Assembly (NCBI GenBank): GCA_009493725.1
Contig: VOGB01000004.1
Coordinates: 372,001-436,000 of the forward strand
From: Pseudoramibacter fermentans
GTDB lineage: Bacteria; Bacillota; Clostridia; Eubacteriales; Eubacteriaceae
Reading direction: 5' to 3'
DNA: 64,000 nt
The position numbers were made by a program, and so were the translations under genes. The notes under the pieces were generated by a model. That model did not search any database. It was not told the origin of the DNA and was given only the letters and a program-made list of their open reading frames with translations. Of this stretch, positions 43,261 through 52,769 are shown piece by piece. The number at the start of each line of letters is the position of its first letter. Position 1 is the stretch's first letter.

Positions 43261-44459
43261 TGGCGGATCGACAGCAACAAGGGGGGCGCCGCCAGTCTGG
43301 CCGCCGTTATTGGAGCAAACCAGACCGCGCCTTTACACTGGCACTGCTCGTCTTGACCGGCTTTGGGCTGCTGATGGTTTTTTCGGCCAGCATGTACACG
43401 TCGTCGGTTTCGAGTGCAACCGGAAGCGGCTACGCGCAGTTTATCAAACAGGCCGTTTATGTGATCGGCGGGCTGTTTGTACTTTGGTTTGCCAGTCGAA
43501 TCGATTACCGAAAATTTAATAATGTCCATGTGGCGTTGGTCGCACTTGTAATCACTGCGGCTCTGCTGGGGTTCGTTCTGGTCGCGGGATCAGAGGTCAA
43601 CGGCGCAAAGCGGTGGCTCGCAATCGGATCCATCACCTTCCAGCCTTCGGAATTCGCGAAGCTGACCGGCATCATTTACGCCAGCAGCATTGTCTGCCAG
43701 AAAAAAGAAGTCTACAGCAATTTTTGGAAATTCACATTATATTGTATTTTGCCGATGGTGGTGCTCTGCGGACTCGCGGCAATAGAACCGTCGCTTTCCG
43801 CGGCGATGGCGATCGGCTTTGGGATGCTGTGCGTCTATTTCTTTTCGGGAATTAAATTCAGGTATTTTATCCCGTACATTCTGCTAATTGTTGCGGCGGT
43901 TGGTCTCGCTTTGATTCTGCAGCCCTTTCGCCTCGACCGCATCCGCGTGTTTATGGGAAAGGGCGGCGCGGATTACCAGATCAGACAGTCAATTTTGGCC
44001 ATTGGCTCCGGCGGCATCTTTGGCAAAGGTCTTGGCAACGGCAGACAGAAGATGCTGTTTCTGCCGGAACTTCAGAACGATTTTATCTTTGCCAACATCG
44101 GCGAAGAATGCGGACTTGTCGGTTGTGTACTGCTTCTGATTCTGTACGGATTTATCATTTACAGAGGGATTCGAATCGCGAAGGCGTCCAAAACGAAATT
44201 CGGCTACGTTTACGGCTGTTCGATTATGGCGCTGCTGGGCTTTCAGGTGATTGTCAATGTGGCGGTCGCGACGAATATCATGCCGGTTACCGGGATGGCA
44301 CTACCCTTTATCAGCGCCGGCGGCACATCGATGATCATCCTCTTCTTCATGATGAGCTTGATTGTCAATATGTCGAGAAAGCCTGGAAGAAAAGTGACGG
44401 CGGGGGCGCCGAAGACGAAGCGGCGCAAACGCCAGAAAACGGAGGAAAAAACAGCATGA
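43260..44459 (+). CDS. ftsW: SEDS peptidoglycan polymerase FtsW
   Basis: Predicted 399-residue polytopic membrane glycosyltransferase that polymerises lipid II at the septum. It has about ten helices and typical segments, such as GAKRWLAIGSITFQPSEFAKL, LPELQNDFIFANIGEECGL and LPFISAGGTSMI. N- and C-termini are very basic. Position between murD and murG favours FtsW over RodA. Confidence 0.95.
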   Translation: MADRQQQGGRRQSGRRYWSKPDRAFTLALLVLTGFGLLMVFSASMYTSSVSSATGSGYAQFIKQAVYVIGGLFVLWFASRIDYRKFNNVHVALVALVITAALLGFVLVAGSEVNGAKRWLAIGSITFQPSEFAKLTGIIYASSIVCQKKEVYSNFWKFTLYCILPMVVLCGLAAIEPSLSAAMAIGFGMLCVYFFSGIKFRYFIPYILLIVAAVGLALILQPFRLDRIRVFMGKGGADYQIRQSILAIGSGGIFGKGLGNGRQKMLFLPELQNDFIFANIGEECGLVGCVLLLILYGFIIYRGIRIAKASKTKFGYVYGCSIMALLGFQVIVNVAVATNIMPVTGMALPFISAGGTSMIILFFMMSLIVNMSRKPGRKVTAGAPKTKRRKRQKTEEKTA

Positions 44460-45577
44460 CAACAGTTTTCATTGCAGCAGGGGGAACCGGCGGACACATT
44501 TATCCTGGTCTGGCCATTGCTGCCTGTCTAAAAAAACGCATGCCGGACGTCAAGATCGTGTTCATCGGTTCACACGTCGGCATGGAAAAAAACATTGTGC
44601 CGCGTTACGGCTACCCGATGGAATTCATCAACGCGTCGGGTTTTCAACGCGGTTTTGTCAAGAAAGTGATTGCGGCGAAAAATCTGCTCAAAAGCGCCCG
44701 CGACTCCAGAAAGCTTTTGAACCGCTACAAGCCGGCGCTCGTCATCGGCACCGGCGGGTTTACGTCGGGCATTATTTTAAGAGAAGCGGCGAAAAAGGGC
44801 ATCCCGACATTGATTCACGAACAGAATGCCTTCCCTGGAAAATCCAACCGATGGGCGGCCCAGAAGGCCGATACTGTCTGCCTGACCTTTAATGAGGCGG
44901 CTAAATATTTTCCAGCGAAGAAGACCGTGCTCTGCGGCAATCCGGTCCGGGATGCCTTTAAGAACGTCGACCGCGCGGCCATGCGGCAGAAAATGAAGCT
45001 TGCGCCGGGTGAAAAAATGGTGCTGGCGATGGGCGGCAGTCAAGGGGCAGCCGCCATCAACCGAGCGATGCAGACGGTCATGAAGGAATGGGGCGGCCGC
45101 GAGGACATTCAAATCTATCAGATTACCGGCCCGAAACAGATCGACACGGTTTGTGCGGCGCTGGACGAAGCGGGCATCGTGTACGACAAAGAATATTTCG
45201 GCCCGACCCATTGCCACGCGATCGCCTATTCCAACGAAATGGAAATGCTGATGGGCGCCGCGGACGTCATCATCGGACGCTCAGGGGCGTCGTCGATTTG
45301 CGAAATGGCCGCGTCCGGTACGCCGTCCATTCTCATTCCGTACCCCTACGCAGCAGGGGATCATCAGCGTTTCAATGCGATGGCAATGCAAAATGCCGGG
45401 GCGGCGGAAGTCATTGATGAGGATGATTTAAGCGGTGAACGGCTGTTAAAAGAATTGTCCGCGCTTTTGGATGACCCGGCACATCTCAAGGCCATGTCGG
45501 AAAACGCGAAGGCTTACGCAAAAATCGATGCAGACGAAAGAATCGTCGATCAGGCTGTGGCTTTAATGCAGCAATAA
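44456..45577 (+). CDS. murG: Lipid II synthase MurG
   Basis: Predicted 373-residue peripheral-membrane glycosyltransferase adding GlcNAc to lipid I. The N-terminal glycine loop AAGGTGGHIYPGLAIA, the second loop AMGGSQGAAAIN and the donor-site region IGRSGASSICEMAASGTPSI are present. ATG 44456 overlaps ftsW by four bases and has GGAGG at 44441-44445; the frame is open far upstream. Confidence 0.97.
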   Translation: MTTVFIAAGGTGGHIYPGLAIAACLKKRMPDVKIVFIGSHVGMEKNIVPRYGYPMEFINASGFQRGFVKKVIAAKNLLKSARDSRKLLNRYKPALVIGTGGFTSGIILREAAKKGIPTLIHEQNAFPGKSNRWAAQKADTVCLTFNEAAKYFPAKKTVLCGNPVRDAFKNVDRAAMRQKMKLAPGEKMVLAMGGSQGAAAINRAMQTVMKEWGGREDIQIYQITGPKQIDTVCAALDEAGIVYDKEYFGPTHCHAIAYSNEMEMLMGAADVIIGRSGASSICEMAASGTPSILIPYPYAAGDHQRFNAMAMQNAGAAEVIDEDDLSGERLLKELSALLDDPAHLKAMSENAKAYAKIDADERIVDQAVALMQQ

Positions 45578-45599
45578 GCAAGATAGAGGAGTTAACCGC

Positions 45600-46385
45600 G
45601 TGAAGGATGAACAAAAAAGTCAAAAGATATCCAAAACACTAAAGAGACGAAAACGCAGACGCATTGCGCGCCGCATCACGGCGGTTATCCTGATTGCTGC
45701 GATTATCTGTGTGGGCGGCTACTATCTTTCGCGTGTGATGACAGATCAAAGGCTGAACATTAAACAGGTTGAAGTTACCGGCAATGCTTCGGCAGATACT
45801 CACCTTTTGGATCAAGTCACAGATGCATTAATTGGACAGAATATCTTAGCGGTTGACGTGAACAGCCTGTCCAATCAGGCTAAAAAGATCCTGCAGACCG
45901 ATCAAGTCAGTGTCTACAGAAAATGGCCGGATACCTTGATTATTAAAGTGGGGCGCATCGAAGCCCTTGGTGCAGTCATGACGGGGAACAAGGTGCTGTA
46001 TATCGATCAAAACGCCCGCGTCGTCAACCGGGCGGATTATCTGACTAACGTCAACCTGCCGATTATTACCGGAATCAAAGGAACGAACGCGCTTCAAAGC
46101 GGCAGTCACCTTTCCTCGAACAGCAGGGAAAGACTGATTGACGCGCTGGATATTTTGGCACGCATTCAGGACAAGGGACTGCTCGATCGCGTTTCGGAAA
46201 TTCACTGGACAAAATACAATACTTACCGCATTATTACGAAAAATAATTCTGTCTTCGAGGTGAGCGGTATCGACAATTTTAAGAAAAACGAAAGCTACGT
46301 CGAAACGTTTTTGATTGAAAATCGTTCCAATGTCGAAGTGGACCTTCAAATCGACGGTCAGGCCTTTTTGAAGAATCGGTCTTGA
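45600..46385 (+). CDS. ftsQ: Cell division protein DivIB/FtsQ
   Basis: Predicted 261-residue bitopic protein: basic cytoplasmic tail, one transmembrane helix (ITAVILIAAIICVGGYYL), then a POTRA domain (LNIKQVEVTGNASADTHLL) and the FtsQ/DivIB beta domain. It starts with GTG at 45600 after GAGGAG. It acts with FtsL and DivIC in divisome assembly. ftsA does not follow. Confidence 0.92.
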   Translation: MKDEQKSQKISKTLKRRKRRRIARRITAVILIAAIICVGGYYLSRVMTDQRLNIKQVEVTGNASADTHLLDQVTDALIGQNILAVDVNSLSNQAKKILQTDQVSVYRKWPDTLIIKVGRIEALGAVMTGNKVLYIDQNARVVNRADYLTNVNLPIITGIKGTNALQSGSHLSSNSRERLIDALDILARIQDKGLLDRVSEIHWTKYNTYRIITKNNSVFEVSGIDNFKKNESYVETFLIENRSNVEVDLQIDGQAFLKNRS

Positions 46386-46458
46386 CTAATAATATGGGTT
46401 ATAATCATCAAAGCTGAGAACTTAAAAAAATTGAAAACAAAGATTTTTTATTGCAATG

Positions 46459-46487
46459 TTGTGAAATAAAGGGTATCATATTATAAA
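46459..46487 (+). promoter_or_regulatory. Probable ftsZ promoter
   Basis: TTGTGA (46459-46464), a 17-base spacer and TATAAA (46482-46487). A 209-base gap separates ftsQ from ftsZ, so ftsZ probably has its own promoter. A 7-bp hairpin (GAAGATG/CATCTTC, 46506-46523) lies in the leader. Confidence 0.5.
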
Positions 46488-46594
46488 GTTGTAAGAATGC
46501 TATGAGAAGATGAAACCATCTTCGCTTTATTATTTATGAATAAAAACATATACCCTATATAGAGTAGTCTATGTGAGAACCAGGAGGAAGAAAA

Positions 46595-47713
46595 GTGATA
46601 GAACTGGACAACTACAACGATAATTTTGCGCAGATTCGTGTAGTCGGTGTCGGTGGCGGTGGCAACAACGCTGTGAACAGAATGATTGAATCGGGCCTGA
46701 AGGGGGTCGATTTTGTCTCGATTAATACAGATAATCAGGCTCTGGCCCTGACTTTGGCAGAAAAAAGACTGCAGATCGGCGAAAAGACGACCGGCGGTCT
46801 CGGCGCAGGCGGCAACCCAGAAATGGGTCAGCGCTCCGCTGAAGAAAGCCGCGACGCGATTTCTGAAGTGATTCAGGGCACGGACCTTTTGTTTGTGACG
46901 GCCGGTATGGGCGGCGGAACAGGCTCTGGTGCAGCGCCGATTATCGCAAAAATCGCGCAGGAAATGGGCATTCTGACCATTGGTGTCGTCACGAAGCCGT
47001 TCTCTTTTGAAGGACGCGTTCGTATGCGCAACGCGCAGATCGCCTGCGATTTCCTCCAGGAAAATGTTGACGCTTTGGTGACGATTCCGAACGACCGTCT
47101 GCTCCGCATGGCCGATAAATCCACGTCGCTGCGGGAAGCTTTCAAACTTGCTGATGACGTCCTGCTTCAAGGGGTCAAGAGTATTTCCGACTTGATTTCT
47201 ATGCCTGGTCTGGTCAGCTTGGACTTTGCCGATGTCAAGACGATCATGCAGGATGCAGGCCTCGCACACATGGGTGTTGGCCGCGCAACCGGGGAAAACC
47301 GTGCAGAAGAAGCGGCGAAGGAAGCCATCCTGAGCCCACTGCTCGAAACGGAAATTACCGGCGCAACGGGTGTTCTGCTGAACATCACAGCTGGCGACGA
47401 TTTGTCACTGTTTGAAGTCGACAAGGCGGCGACGATCGCACGTGAAGCCTGCGACGAAGACGCCAACGTCATCTTCGGGGCGACCATCGATGAAAACATG
47501 GGCGACGAAATCCAGATCACGGTCATCGCGACGGGGTTCCTTCCCGCTGAAGAAAGCGAAGACGTCAGAGATATGAAAGAAAAGATGTCAGCGCGTCCAG
47601 CGAGAAGCAGAGCGCCAAAGGACGCACCAGCTCAGTCCGCAGGTACGGCTAAGCCTAAAACAGATTCAAACGATTTGTTTACCATTCCGACATTTTTAAA
47701 CAAAGAAGACTAA
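46595..47713 (+). CDS. ftsZ: Cell division GTPase FtsZ
   Basis: Predicted 372-residue tubulin homolog that forms the Z ring. The tubulin signature GGGTGSGAAP begins near residue 106; VVGVGGGGNNAVNRM and NTDNQAL precede it. A linker of about 45 residues rich in Ala, Pro and Lys leads to the conserved C-terminal peptide FTIPTFLNKED, which binds partners such as FtsA or SepF. The start is GTG at 46595 after AGGAGG. Confidence 0.98.
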   Translation: MIELDNYNDNFAQIRVVGVGGGGNNAVNRMIESGLKGVDFVSINTDNQALALTLAEKRLQIGEKTTGGLGAGGNPEMGQRSAEESRDAISEVIQGTDLLFVTAGMGGGTGSGAAPIIAKIAQEMGILTIGVVTKPFSFEGRVRMRNAQIACDFLQENVDALVTIPNDRLLRMADKSTSLREAFKLADDVLLQGVKSISDLISMPGLVSLDFADVKTIMQDAGLAHMGVGRATGENRAEEAAKEAILSPLLETEITGATGVLLNITAGDDLSLFEVDKAATIAREACDEDANVIFGATIDENMGDEIQITVIATGFLPAEESEDVRDMKEKMSARPARSRAPKDAPAQSAGTAKPKTDSNDLFTIPTFLNKED

Positions 47714-47720
47714 TTCTGCG

Positions 47721-48173
47721 ATGAAATGTCCGTTTTGTAATCATAATGGCAGCAAGGTAGTCGATTCCAGACCGGTTAACGATCAGACCATGATCCGCAG
47801 ACGCCGCGAATGCGAAAAGTGCAAAAAACGCTTCACGACTTACGAACGAATTGAAAAGATTCCACTGATGGTGGTCAAGCGAAACGGTCAGCGGGAATCC
47901 TACGACCGAAATAAAATTTACAGCGGCATCTTAAAGGCTTGTGAAAAGCGGCCGATTTCAGTCGAGCAGATTGAGGCTATGGTCGATCAAATCGAAAAAC
48001 AGCTTTATCAGCTCGAATATAAAGAAATTTCTTCTGTATATATCGGCGAAAGGGTTATGGAAGCCCTGAAGCCGGTCGATGAAGTGGCCTATGTGCGCTT
48101 TGCGTCTGTCTACCGACGCTTTAAAGATGCAGGCGCGTTTATTGAAGAACTCAACAAATTGATTAAGGAGTAA
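47721..48173 (+). CDS. nrdR: Ribonucleotide reductase regulator NrdR
   Basis: Predicted 150-residue repressor with an N-terminal zinc ribbon (Cys3/Cys6 in MKCPFC and a second pair in CEKCKKRF) and an ATP-cone domain (MVVKRNGQRESYDRNKI). It senses ATP/dATP and controls ribonucleotide reductase genes, which are not in the window. It follows ftsZ by seven bases, so they are probably co-transcribed. Confidence 0.97.
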   Translation: MKCPFCNHNGSKVVDSRPVNDQTMIRRRRECEKCKKRFTTYERIEKIPLMVVKRNGQRESYDRNKIYSGILKACEKRPISVEQIEAMVDQIEKQLYQLEYKEISSVYIGERVMEALKPVDEVAYVRFASVYRRFKDAGAFIEELNKLIKE

Positions 48174-48176
48174 GGA

Positions 48177-48710
48177 TTGGCCAATAAGGTTCTAGATTCG
48201 AATCGCATTTACGAGGGTAAAATTTTAAATTTGCGGGTTGATTCGGTTGAACTTCCCGATGGCGGGCATACCAAGCGCGAAATCGTCGAGCACAAAAACG
48301 GCGTCGGCATTCTGCCGGTCGACCACGCGATGATGATTTTCGTGCAGCAGTACCGTGACGCGGTAGGATCAGATTTGCTAGAAATTCCGGCAGGTCTTGT
48401 CGAAGCGGGCGAGGATCCGAAGATGACCGCATCCCGTGAGCTGCAGGAGGAAATCGGCCTCAAACCGCTGAATTTAACGCCCTGTGGATTCGTTTATCCA
48501 ACGCCTGGCTGCTGCGATGAAAAGACGTATCTTTTTATCGCCAATCAATTTGAAGCCCACCGCCTCGAGGCGGACGACGACGAGTTTATTCATGTGGTCA
48601 GACTTCCGATCGAGACTGTTAGAAAAATGTACGATCATCACGAATTCATCGACGCCAAGACGGTCAGCACATTGGGCTACTATTTCTCACATCAGCATAC
48701 AAACGAATAA
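48177..48710 (+). CDS. Nudix hydrolase, ADP-ribose pyrophosphatase type
   Basis: Predicted 177-residue hydrolase. The Nudix box runs GLVEAGEDPKMTASRELQEE and continues IGL, matching Gx5Ex7REUxEExGU, and an EIPAG segment precedes it as in ADP-ribose pyrophosphatases. The start is TTG at 48177 with AAGGAG at 48165-48170. It follows nrdR by three bases. The substrate is probably ADP-ribose, by family. Confidence 0.92.
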   Translation: MANKVLDSNRIYEGKILNLRVDSVELPDGGHTKREIVEHKNGVGILPVDHAMMIFVQQYRDAVGSDLLEIPAGLVEAGEDPKMTASRELQEEIGLKPLNLTPCGFVYPTPGCCDEKTYLFIANQFEAHRLEADDDEFIHVVRLPIETVRKMYDHHEFIDAKTVSTLGYYFSHQHTNE

Positions 48711-48715
48711 AGTCA

Positions 48716-48755
48716 AGGGTGATTTTTTGCAGGCTTTGCAGGGAATCACTCTTTT
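48716..48755 (+). terminator. Probable terminator after the Nudix gene
   Basis: AGGGTGATT (48716-48724) pairs with AATCACTCT (48744-48752) with one G-U; the loop contains a further short GC hairpin, and T-rich sequence follows. Confidence 0.65.
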
Positions 48756-48807
48756 GTATTTTTAAACCATTACAACAAGTTTAGGAAGGATTAACAGGAA
48801 AATCAAA

Positions 48808-50076
48808 ATGGAAAATATTCAATTTTCAGGACACGACACAGTCGCATTGGCAGAACAGTACGGTACGCCACTGTACGTCATGAGTGAAGACATCATTCGT
48901 GACCGTATCGAGTCCGTTAAAAAAGCTTTTGAAGAAGCTGGCGCAGATTACGAAGTCAATTTCGCAGGAAAGGCATTTACCAATGTGGCGATGTGTAAAA
49001 TCGTTGCCTCAGAAGGAATCGCGCTGGACGCGGTTTCAAAAGGGGAAATCATGACTGCGCTGGCAGCTGATTTTCCAATGGACCGCGTCTGCTACCACGG
49101 CAATAACAAAAAAGTCAGCGAACTGAAATACGCGCTGGAAAACGGCGTTGGCCTCATCGTCGTCGACAGCGAAGACGAATTGAAAAAACTGCTTCAGGTG
49201 ACCGACGAATTGGATCAGGATGTTAACATCATGTTCCGCGTTTCTCCAGGCGTTGAAGCCCACACGCATGAGCTGATTCAAACCGGCACCCAGGACACGA
49301 AATTCGGCCTGCCCTACAGTCTGGCGAAGGATATTGTGGTTAAGGCCAACGCGCAGCCACACATTACAGTTGTCGGCATTCACTGCCATATCGGCTCTCA
49401 GATTGTCGATGAAGTGCCGTTCATTGCGGCGGCTGACAAGATGATCGCGTTGTATCAGGATATTCGAAATGAAGGCGTCGATCTGCGCGCCATTAATTTA
49501 GGCGGCGGCTTCGGTATTCCGTACCTTGAAGGGGATGAATACTTCGAAACCTTAAAATACATTCCAAAGCTGGTTGATCACGTCCGCAAAATCTGTGCGG
49601 ACCGCGATGTGCCGATGCCAAAGCTTATCGTCGAACCGGGACGTTTCTTGGTCTGCGAAGCCGGTGCGACGCTGTACACCATTGGCACCGTCAAGGAAAT
49701 TCCTGGCGTGCGCAAATACATCAGCGTGGACGGCGGCATGAACGATAATCCGCGCCCGGCGTTGTACGGCGCGGAATACGAAGCGGTCGTCTGCAACGGC
49801 AAGGACTCCGAAAAACTGGAACCCTACCGCGTCAGCGGCCGTGCCTGCGAAACCGATACGTTAATCGATTCAGCGATGCTCAATCAGCCTCAGGTCGGCG
49901 ATATTCTGATGGTGAAGAATACAGGTGCCTACAATTATTCAATGGCCAGCCGCTACAACCGTTATCCGATTCCGGCAGTTGTGCTGCTGTCGGGAGACCG
50001 CTCAGCGATCATGGTCGAACGGGAAAGCTACGAAGAACTCCTCAGCCACGACCGCGTACCGGATTGGTTGAAATAA
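48808..50076 (+). CDS. lysA: Diaminopimelate decarboxylase
   Basis: Predicted 422-residue PLP enzyme of alanine-racemase fold that makes L-lysine from meso-diaminopimelate. The PLP lysine is in VNFAGKAFTN, with HCHIGSQI, NLGGGFGIPY and the C-terminal GRACETDTLIDS for substrate binding. AGGAAGG lies upstream. Confidence 0.95.
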   Translation: MENIQFSGHDTVALAEQYGTPLYVMSEDIIRDRIESVKKAFEEAGADYEVNFAGKAFTNVAMCKIVASEGIALDAVSKGEIMTALAADFPMDRVCYHGNNKKVSELKYALENGVGLIVVDSEDELKKLLQVTDELDQDVNIMFRVSPGVEAHTHELIQTGTQDTKFGLPYSLAKDIVVKANAQPHITVVGIHCHIGSQIVDEVPFIAAADKMIALYQDIRNEGVDLRAINLGGGFGIPYLEGDEYFETLKYIPKLVDHVRKICADRDVPMPKLIVEPGRFLVCEAGATLYTIGTVKEIPGVRKYISVDGGMNDNPRPALYGAEYEAVVCNGKDSEKLEPYRVSGRACETDTLIDSAMLNQPQVGDILMVKNTGAYNYSMASRYNRYPIPAVVLLSGDRSAIMVERESYEELLSHDRVPDWLK

Positions 50077-50091
50077 TCTTATAGGCTTGCG

Positions 50092-50730
50092 ATGACGTAC
50101 TCATCTAACTATTTTCTGTCGCTGCTGCTGAGTCTGCCGGGCATTCTCATCGCGATTACCTTTCACGAGGCGGCTCACGGCTATGCGGCGGAGGCGATGG
50201 GCGATGACACGCCAAGGCTTTCTGGACGGCTGTCCCTCAATCCCTTCCGGCACATTGACTGGATCGGCTTTCTGGCGATGATCTTTCTGCATTTCGGATG
50301 GGCCAAGCCGGTACCGATCAATCCGAATAACTTTACGGATCGAAAGAAGGGGATGATCCGGGTGGCGCTGTCTGGGTGTCTGACCAATCTGCTGCTCGGG
50401 TTCATCGGTTACGGCGCCTACCTAATTTGTCTGCCGCTCAACAACCTCGTGCTGTCGATTGTGCTGCAGTATATTTTCGAATACAACGTAGTTTTCGCGA
50501 TCTTTAATTTGATCCCGATTCCGCCTTTGGACGGGTATCATATTTTGTACGAATTTCTGCCCTATCGCGGCAAAATGCGGTTGGAAGCGATGTCCCGGTA
50601 TGGGTTTATCATTCTGTTGATTCTGATGTTTGCGGGTGTTTTCGGATGGGTGATCACACCGCTGTCCAACGGGGTGATCCGGCTTTACGATTTGATTCTT
50701 TCGCCCCTCGCGAAATTGATTGTGTCATGA
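50092..50730 (+). CDS. Site-2 protease family membrane metallopeptidase (M50B)
   Basis: Predicted 212-residue polytopic protease. The zinc site is His25-Glu26-x2-His29 (TFHEAAHG) in the first helix, and the third ligand lies in NLIPIPPLDGYHIL. It has about five to six helices and no PDZ domain. Relatives are often uncharacterised proteases next to scpA, as here. It overlaps scpA by four bases. Confidence 0.9.
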   Translation: MTYSSNYFLSLLLSLPGILIAITFHEAAHGYAAEAMGDDTPRLSGRLSLNPFRHIDWIGFLAMIFLHFGWAKPVPINPNNFTDRKKGMIRVALSGCLTNLLLGFIGYGAYLICLPLNNLVLSIVLQYIFEYNVVFAIFNLIPIPPLDGYHILYEFLPYRGKMRLEAMSRYGFIILLILMFAGVFGWVITPLSNGVIRLYDLILSPLAKLIVS

Positions 50731-51479
50731 TGGCAAACCAGCCCATTCAATACGACGTTGGCGATTTTGAAGGGCCGCTGGACCTGCTGCTGAGCCTCGT
50801 TCAAAGGCATCAGGTCGACATTTACGACGTCTCGATTTCAGAAATTATCGATCAGTATCTGGCGACGATTGAAAAATGGGAGCAGGACCGGATGGCAATT
50901 GCCAGCGAATTTATCGTGATGGCCTCGCGGCTGATCAAGATCAAATCCAAACGACTGCTGCCGTCGGTCAATCAAGAGAGCGAAGATGAGGTGGACGACG
51001 AGGCGGTCCTCATTCGTCAGCTGGCGGATTACAAGCAGATCAAGGCGGCCAGCCTAGTCATTGAGAAAAGATACGAACAAAAAAGCGGATCCGTTTATCG
51101 CGATCCGCTTTATTTGCCGGAATTATCGCAGAAAAAATGGGATCCGGAGCTGAAAATCAAGCCTGAAAAGCTCGGAAGCACCTTTGCCCGCATGATGCGG
51201 CGCTATCAGGAAGCCCACACCTATAGGACGATACCACGGCCCGAACCGGATCGCTATACTGTTGAACATCAAGAAGCCGTCATCACCCGTTCCTTAAAGG
51301 AACACGCTGAACTTACGTTTAGAAATGTGATTCAACATCATGAAGCTAGTGAAGTGACGACTTCTTTTTTTGCGGTATTGGAGCTCTACAAGAAGGGCCG
51401 CATTGAAATGGCACAGCAGCGTAATTTCGGTGAGATGCAATTAAAGAAAAAGGAGTGCGATGGAGACAAAAACCAATAA
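50727..51479 (+). CDS. scpA: Segregation and condensation protein ScpA
   Basis: Predicted 250-residue kleisin that bridges the SMC dimer and ScpB. The N-terminal FEGPLDLLLSLVQRHQVDIYDV binds the SMC neck and the C-terminal winged helix binds the SMC head. ATG 50727 overlaps the protease stop codon; scpB overlaps its end by 20 bases. smc is elsewhere. Confidence 0.95.
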   Translation: MMANQPIQYDVGDFEGPLDLLLSLVQRHQVDIYDVSISEIIDQYLATIEKWEQDRMAIASEFIVMASRLIKIKSKRLLPSVNQESEDEVDDEAVLIRQLADYKQIKAASLVIEKRYEQKSGSVYRDPLYLPELSQKKWDPELKIKPEKLGSTFARMMRRYQEAHTYRTIPRPEPDRYTVEHQEAVITRSLKEHAELTFRNVIQHHEASEVTTSFFAVLELYKKGRIEMAQQRNFGEMQLKKKECDGDKNQ

Positions 51480-52053
51480 TCGGTCAGACGCAGCTTCCTT
51501 CGAGCCGGAAATTTTCGGCTGGCTGGAAGCGCTGCTTTTTGCGTCCGGCGACGGGCTGACGACGAAGGCGCTGTCAGGCGTCGTCGGGCTGAACGAGAAA
51601 GAAACGGAGGCCTACCTCAAGGCGCTGTCTGAATCCTACCAGAGTGTGCGCCATGGTCTTCGCCTGGTCCGCACGGCAGGCGTTTGGCAGCTGTCGACCA
51701 AGCCTTCACTGTATCCCGTTTTGACAAAATGGAAGCAGCTCGACAAAGGCCACGGTCTGTCGCGCGCGGCCTTTGAAACCCTCGCGATTGTGGCCTACAA
51801 GCAGCCGGTGACCCGAGTTGATATTGAGGCGATTCGCGGGGTGGCGTCGTCCAGCTCGATTCACGTATTGCTGGATCGGGAACTGATTGCGGAGGCGGGG
51901 CGCAAGGATGCGCCGGGCCGCCCTTTTTATTACAAGACGACGCCGGCGTTTTTAAAGTCGCTCGATATTGAGGATTTGTCGGAGCTTCCCGATTTCGATT
52001 CGTTTAAACAGAAGGAACAGCAAAAGGATTCTGCAGCAGAGGACGAAAGCTAA
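51460..52053 (+). CDS. scpB: Segregation and condensation protein ScpB
   Basis: Predicted 197-residue protein with two winged-helix domains; ALLFASGDGLTTKALSG and AFETLAIVAYKQPVTRVDIEA followed by IRGV are typical. It forms a dimer that binds ScpA in the chromosome-condensing SMC complex. It starts inside scpA and its stop overlaps the rluB start by one base. Confidence 0.95.
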   Translation: METKTNNRSDAASFEPEIFGWLEALLFASGDGLTTKALSGVVGLNEKETEAYLKALSESYQSVRHGLRLVRTAGVWQLSTKPSLYPVLTKWKQLDKGHGLSRAAFETLAIVAYKQPVTRVDIEAIRGVASSSSIHVLLDRELIAEAGRKDAPGRPFYYKTTPAFLKSLDIEDLSELPDFDSFKQKEQQKDSAAEDES

Positions 52054-52769
52054 TGAGATTACAAAAATACATGGCCCATTGCGGCGTCGCGTCGCGTCGG
52101 AAGGCGGAACAGATGATTGCAGAAGGCCGCGTTCAGGTCAACGGCGAGGTTGTGACCTTTCCCGGCACTCAGGTGAGCGAGGCGGACGAGGTCAAAGTTG
52201 ACGGTAAATCCATTGCGCCGGAGCAGCACGTCTACATCCTTTTGAATAAACCGAAGGGTGTGGTTTCGACTTCATCGGACCGCCACGCGGACCAGACGTT
52301 ATTAGATTTGATTCATTCCAAGGAACGCCTTTATTCTGTCGGCAGGCTCGATAAAGAAACTTCAGGGCTGTTGATTTTGACCAACGACGGCGACTTGACT
52401 TTTCAACTGACGCACCCAAGCCGGCACGTCACCAAAACCTATCGGTGTACGGTGCGGGGGAAGGTAAGTGCGTCTGAAGTGAAACAGCTTCGCGACGGCG
52501 TTTCGATTCCGATGGACGACGGCAGCCGGTATCAGACGCAAAGCGCTGAGGTCAAGGTTGTCAAGGAAAACCGCGGCTCAACGGTACTGACGATCCGCAT
52601 TTCGGAGGGTAAAAAACGCCAGGTTCGGAAAATGTGCGCGGAGGTCGGCCACCCGGTTATTCACCTGGAACGCAAGGCGATCGGCAGTTTGACCGATCCG
52701 TCGCTTAAACCTGGTCAGTGGCGCTATTTAACGAAAGAAGAAATTGAAAGGCTGAAGGCGGAACATTAA
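52053..52769 (+). CDS. rluB: 23S rRNA pseudouridine synthase RluB
   Basis: Predicted 238-residue enzyme with an N-terminal S4 RNA-binding domain (MRLQKYMAHCGVASRRKAEQ) and a pseudouridine synthase domain with the catalytic Asp in GRLDKETSGLLILTNDG. RluB/RluE/RsuA families are close; RluB modifies 23S rRNA in most Gram-positives in this context beside scpAB. Confidence 0.93.
   Translation: MRLQKYMAHCGVASRRKAEQMIAEGRVQVNGEVVTFPGTQVSEADEVKVDGKSIAPEQHVYILLNKPKGVVSTSSDRHADQTLLDLIHSKERLYSVGRLDKETSGLLILTNDGDLTFQLTHPSRHVTKTYRCTVRGKVSASEVKQLRDGVSIPMDDGSRYQTQSAEVKVVKENRGSTVLTIRISEGKKRQVRKMCAEVGHPVIHLERKAIGSLTDPSLKPGQWRYLTKEEIERLKAEH

Noticed and set aside
46382..46405. TTGACT and TATAAT just after ftsQ as a promoter
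   Set aside because: The boxes are only 12 bases apart, too close for the housekeeping sigma factor; the pair at 46459-46487 fits better.
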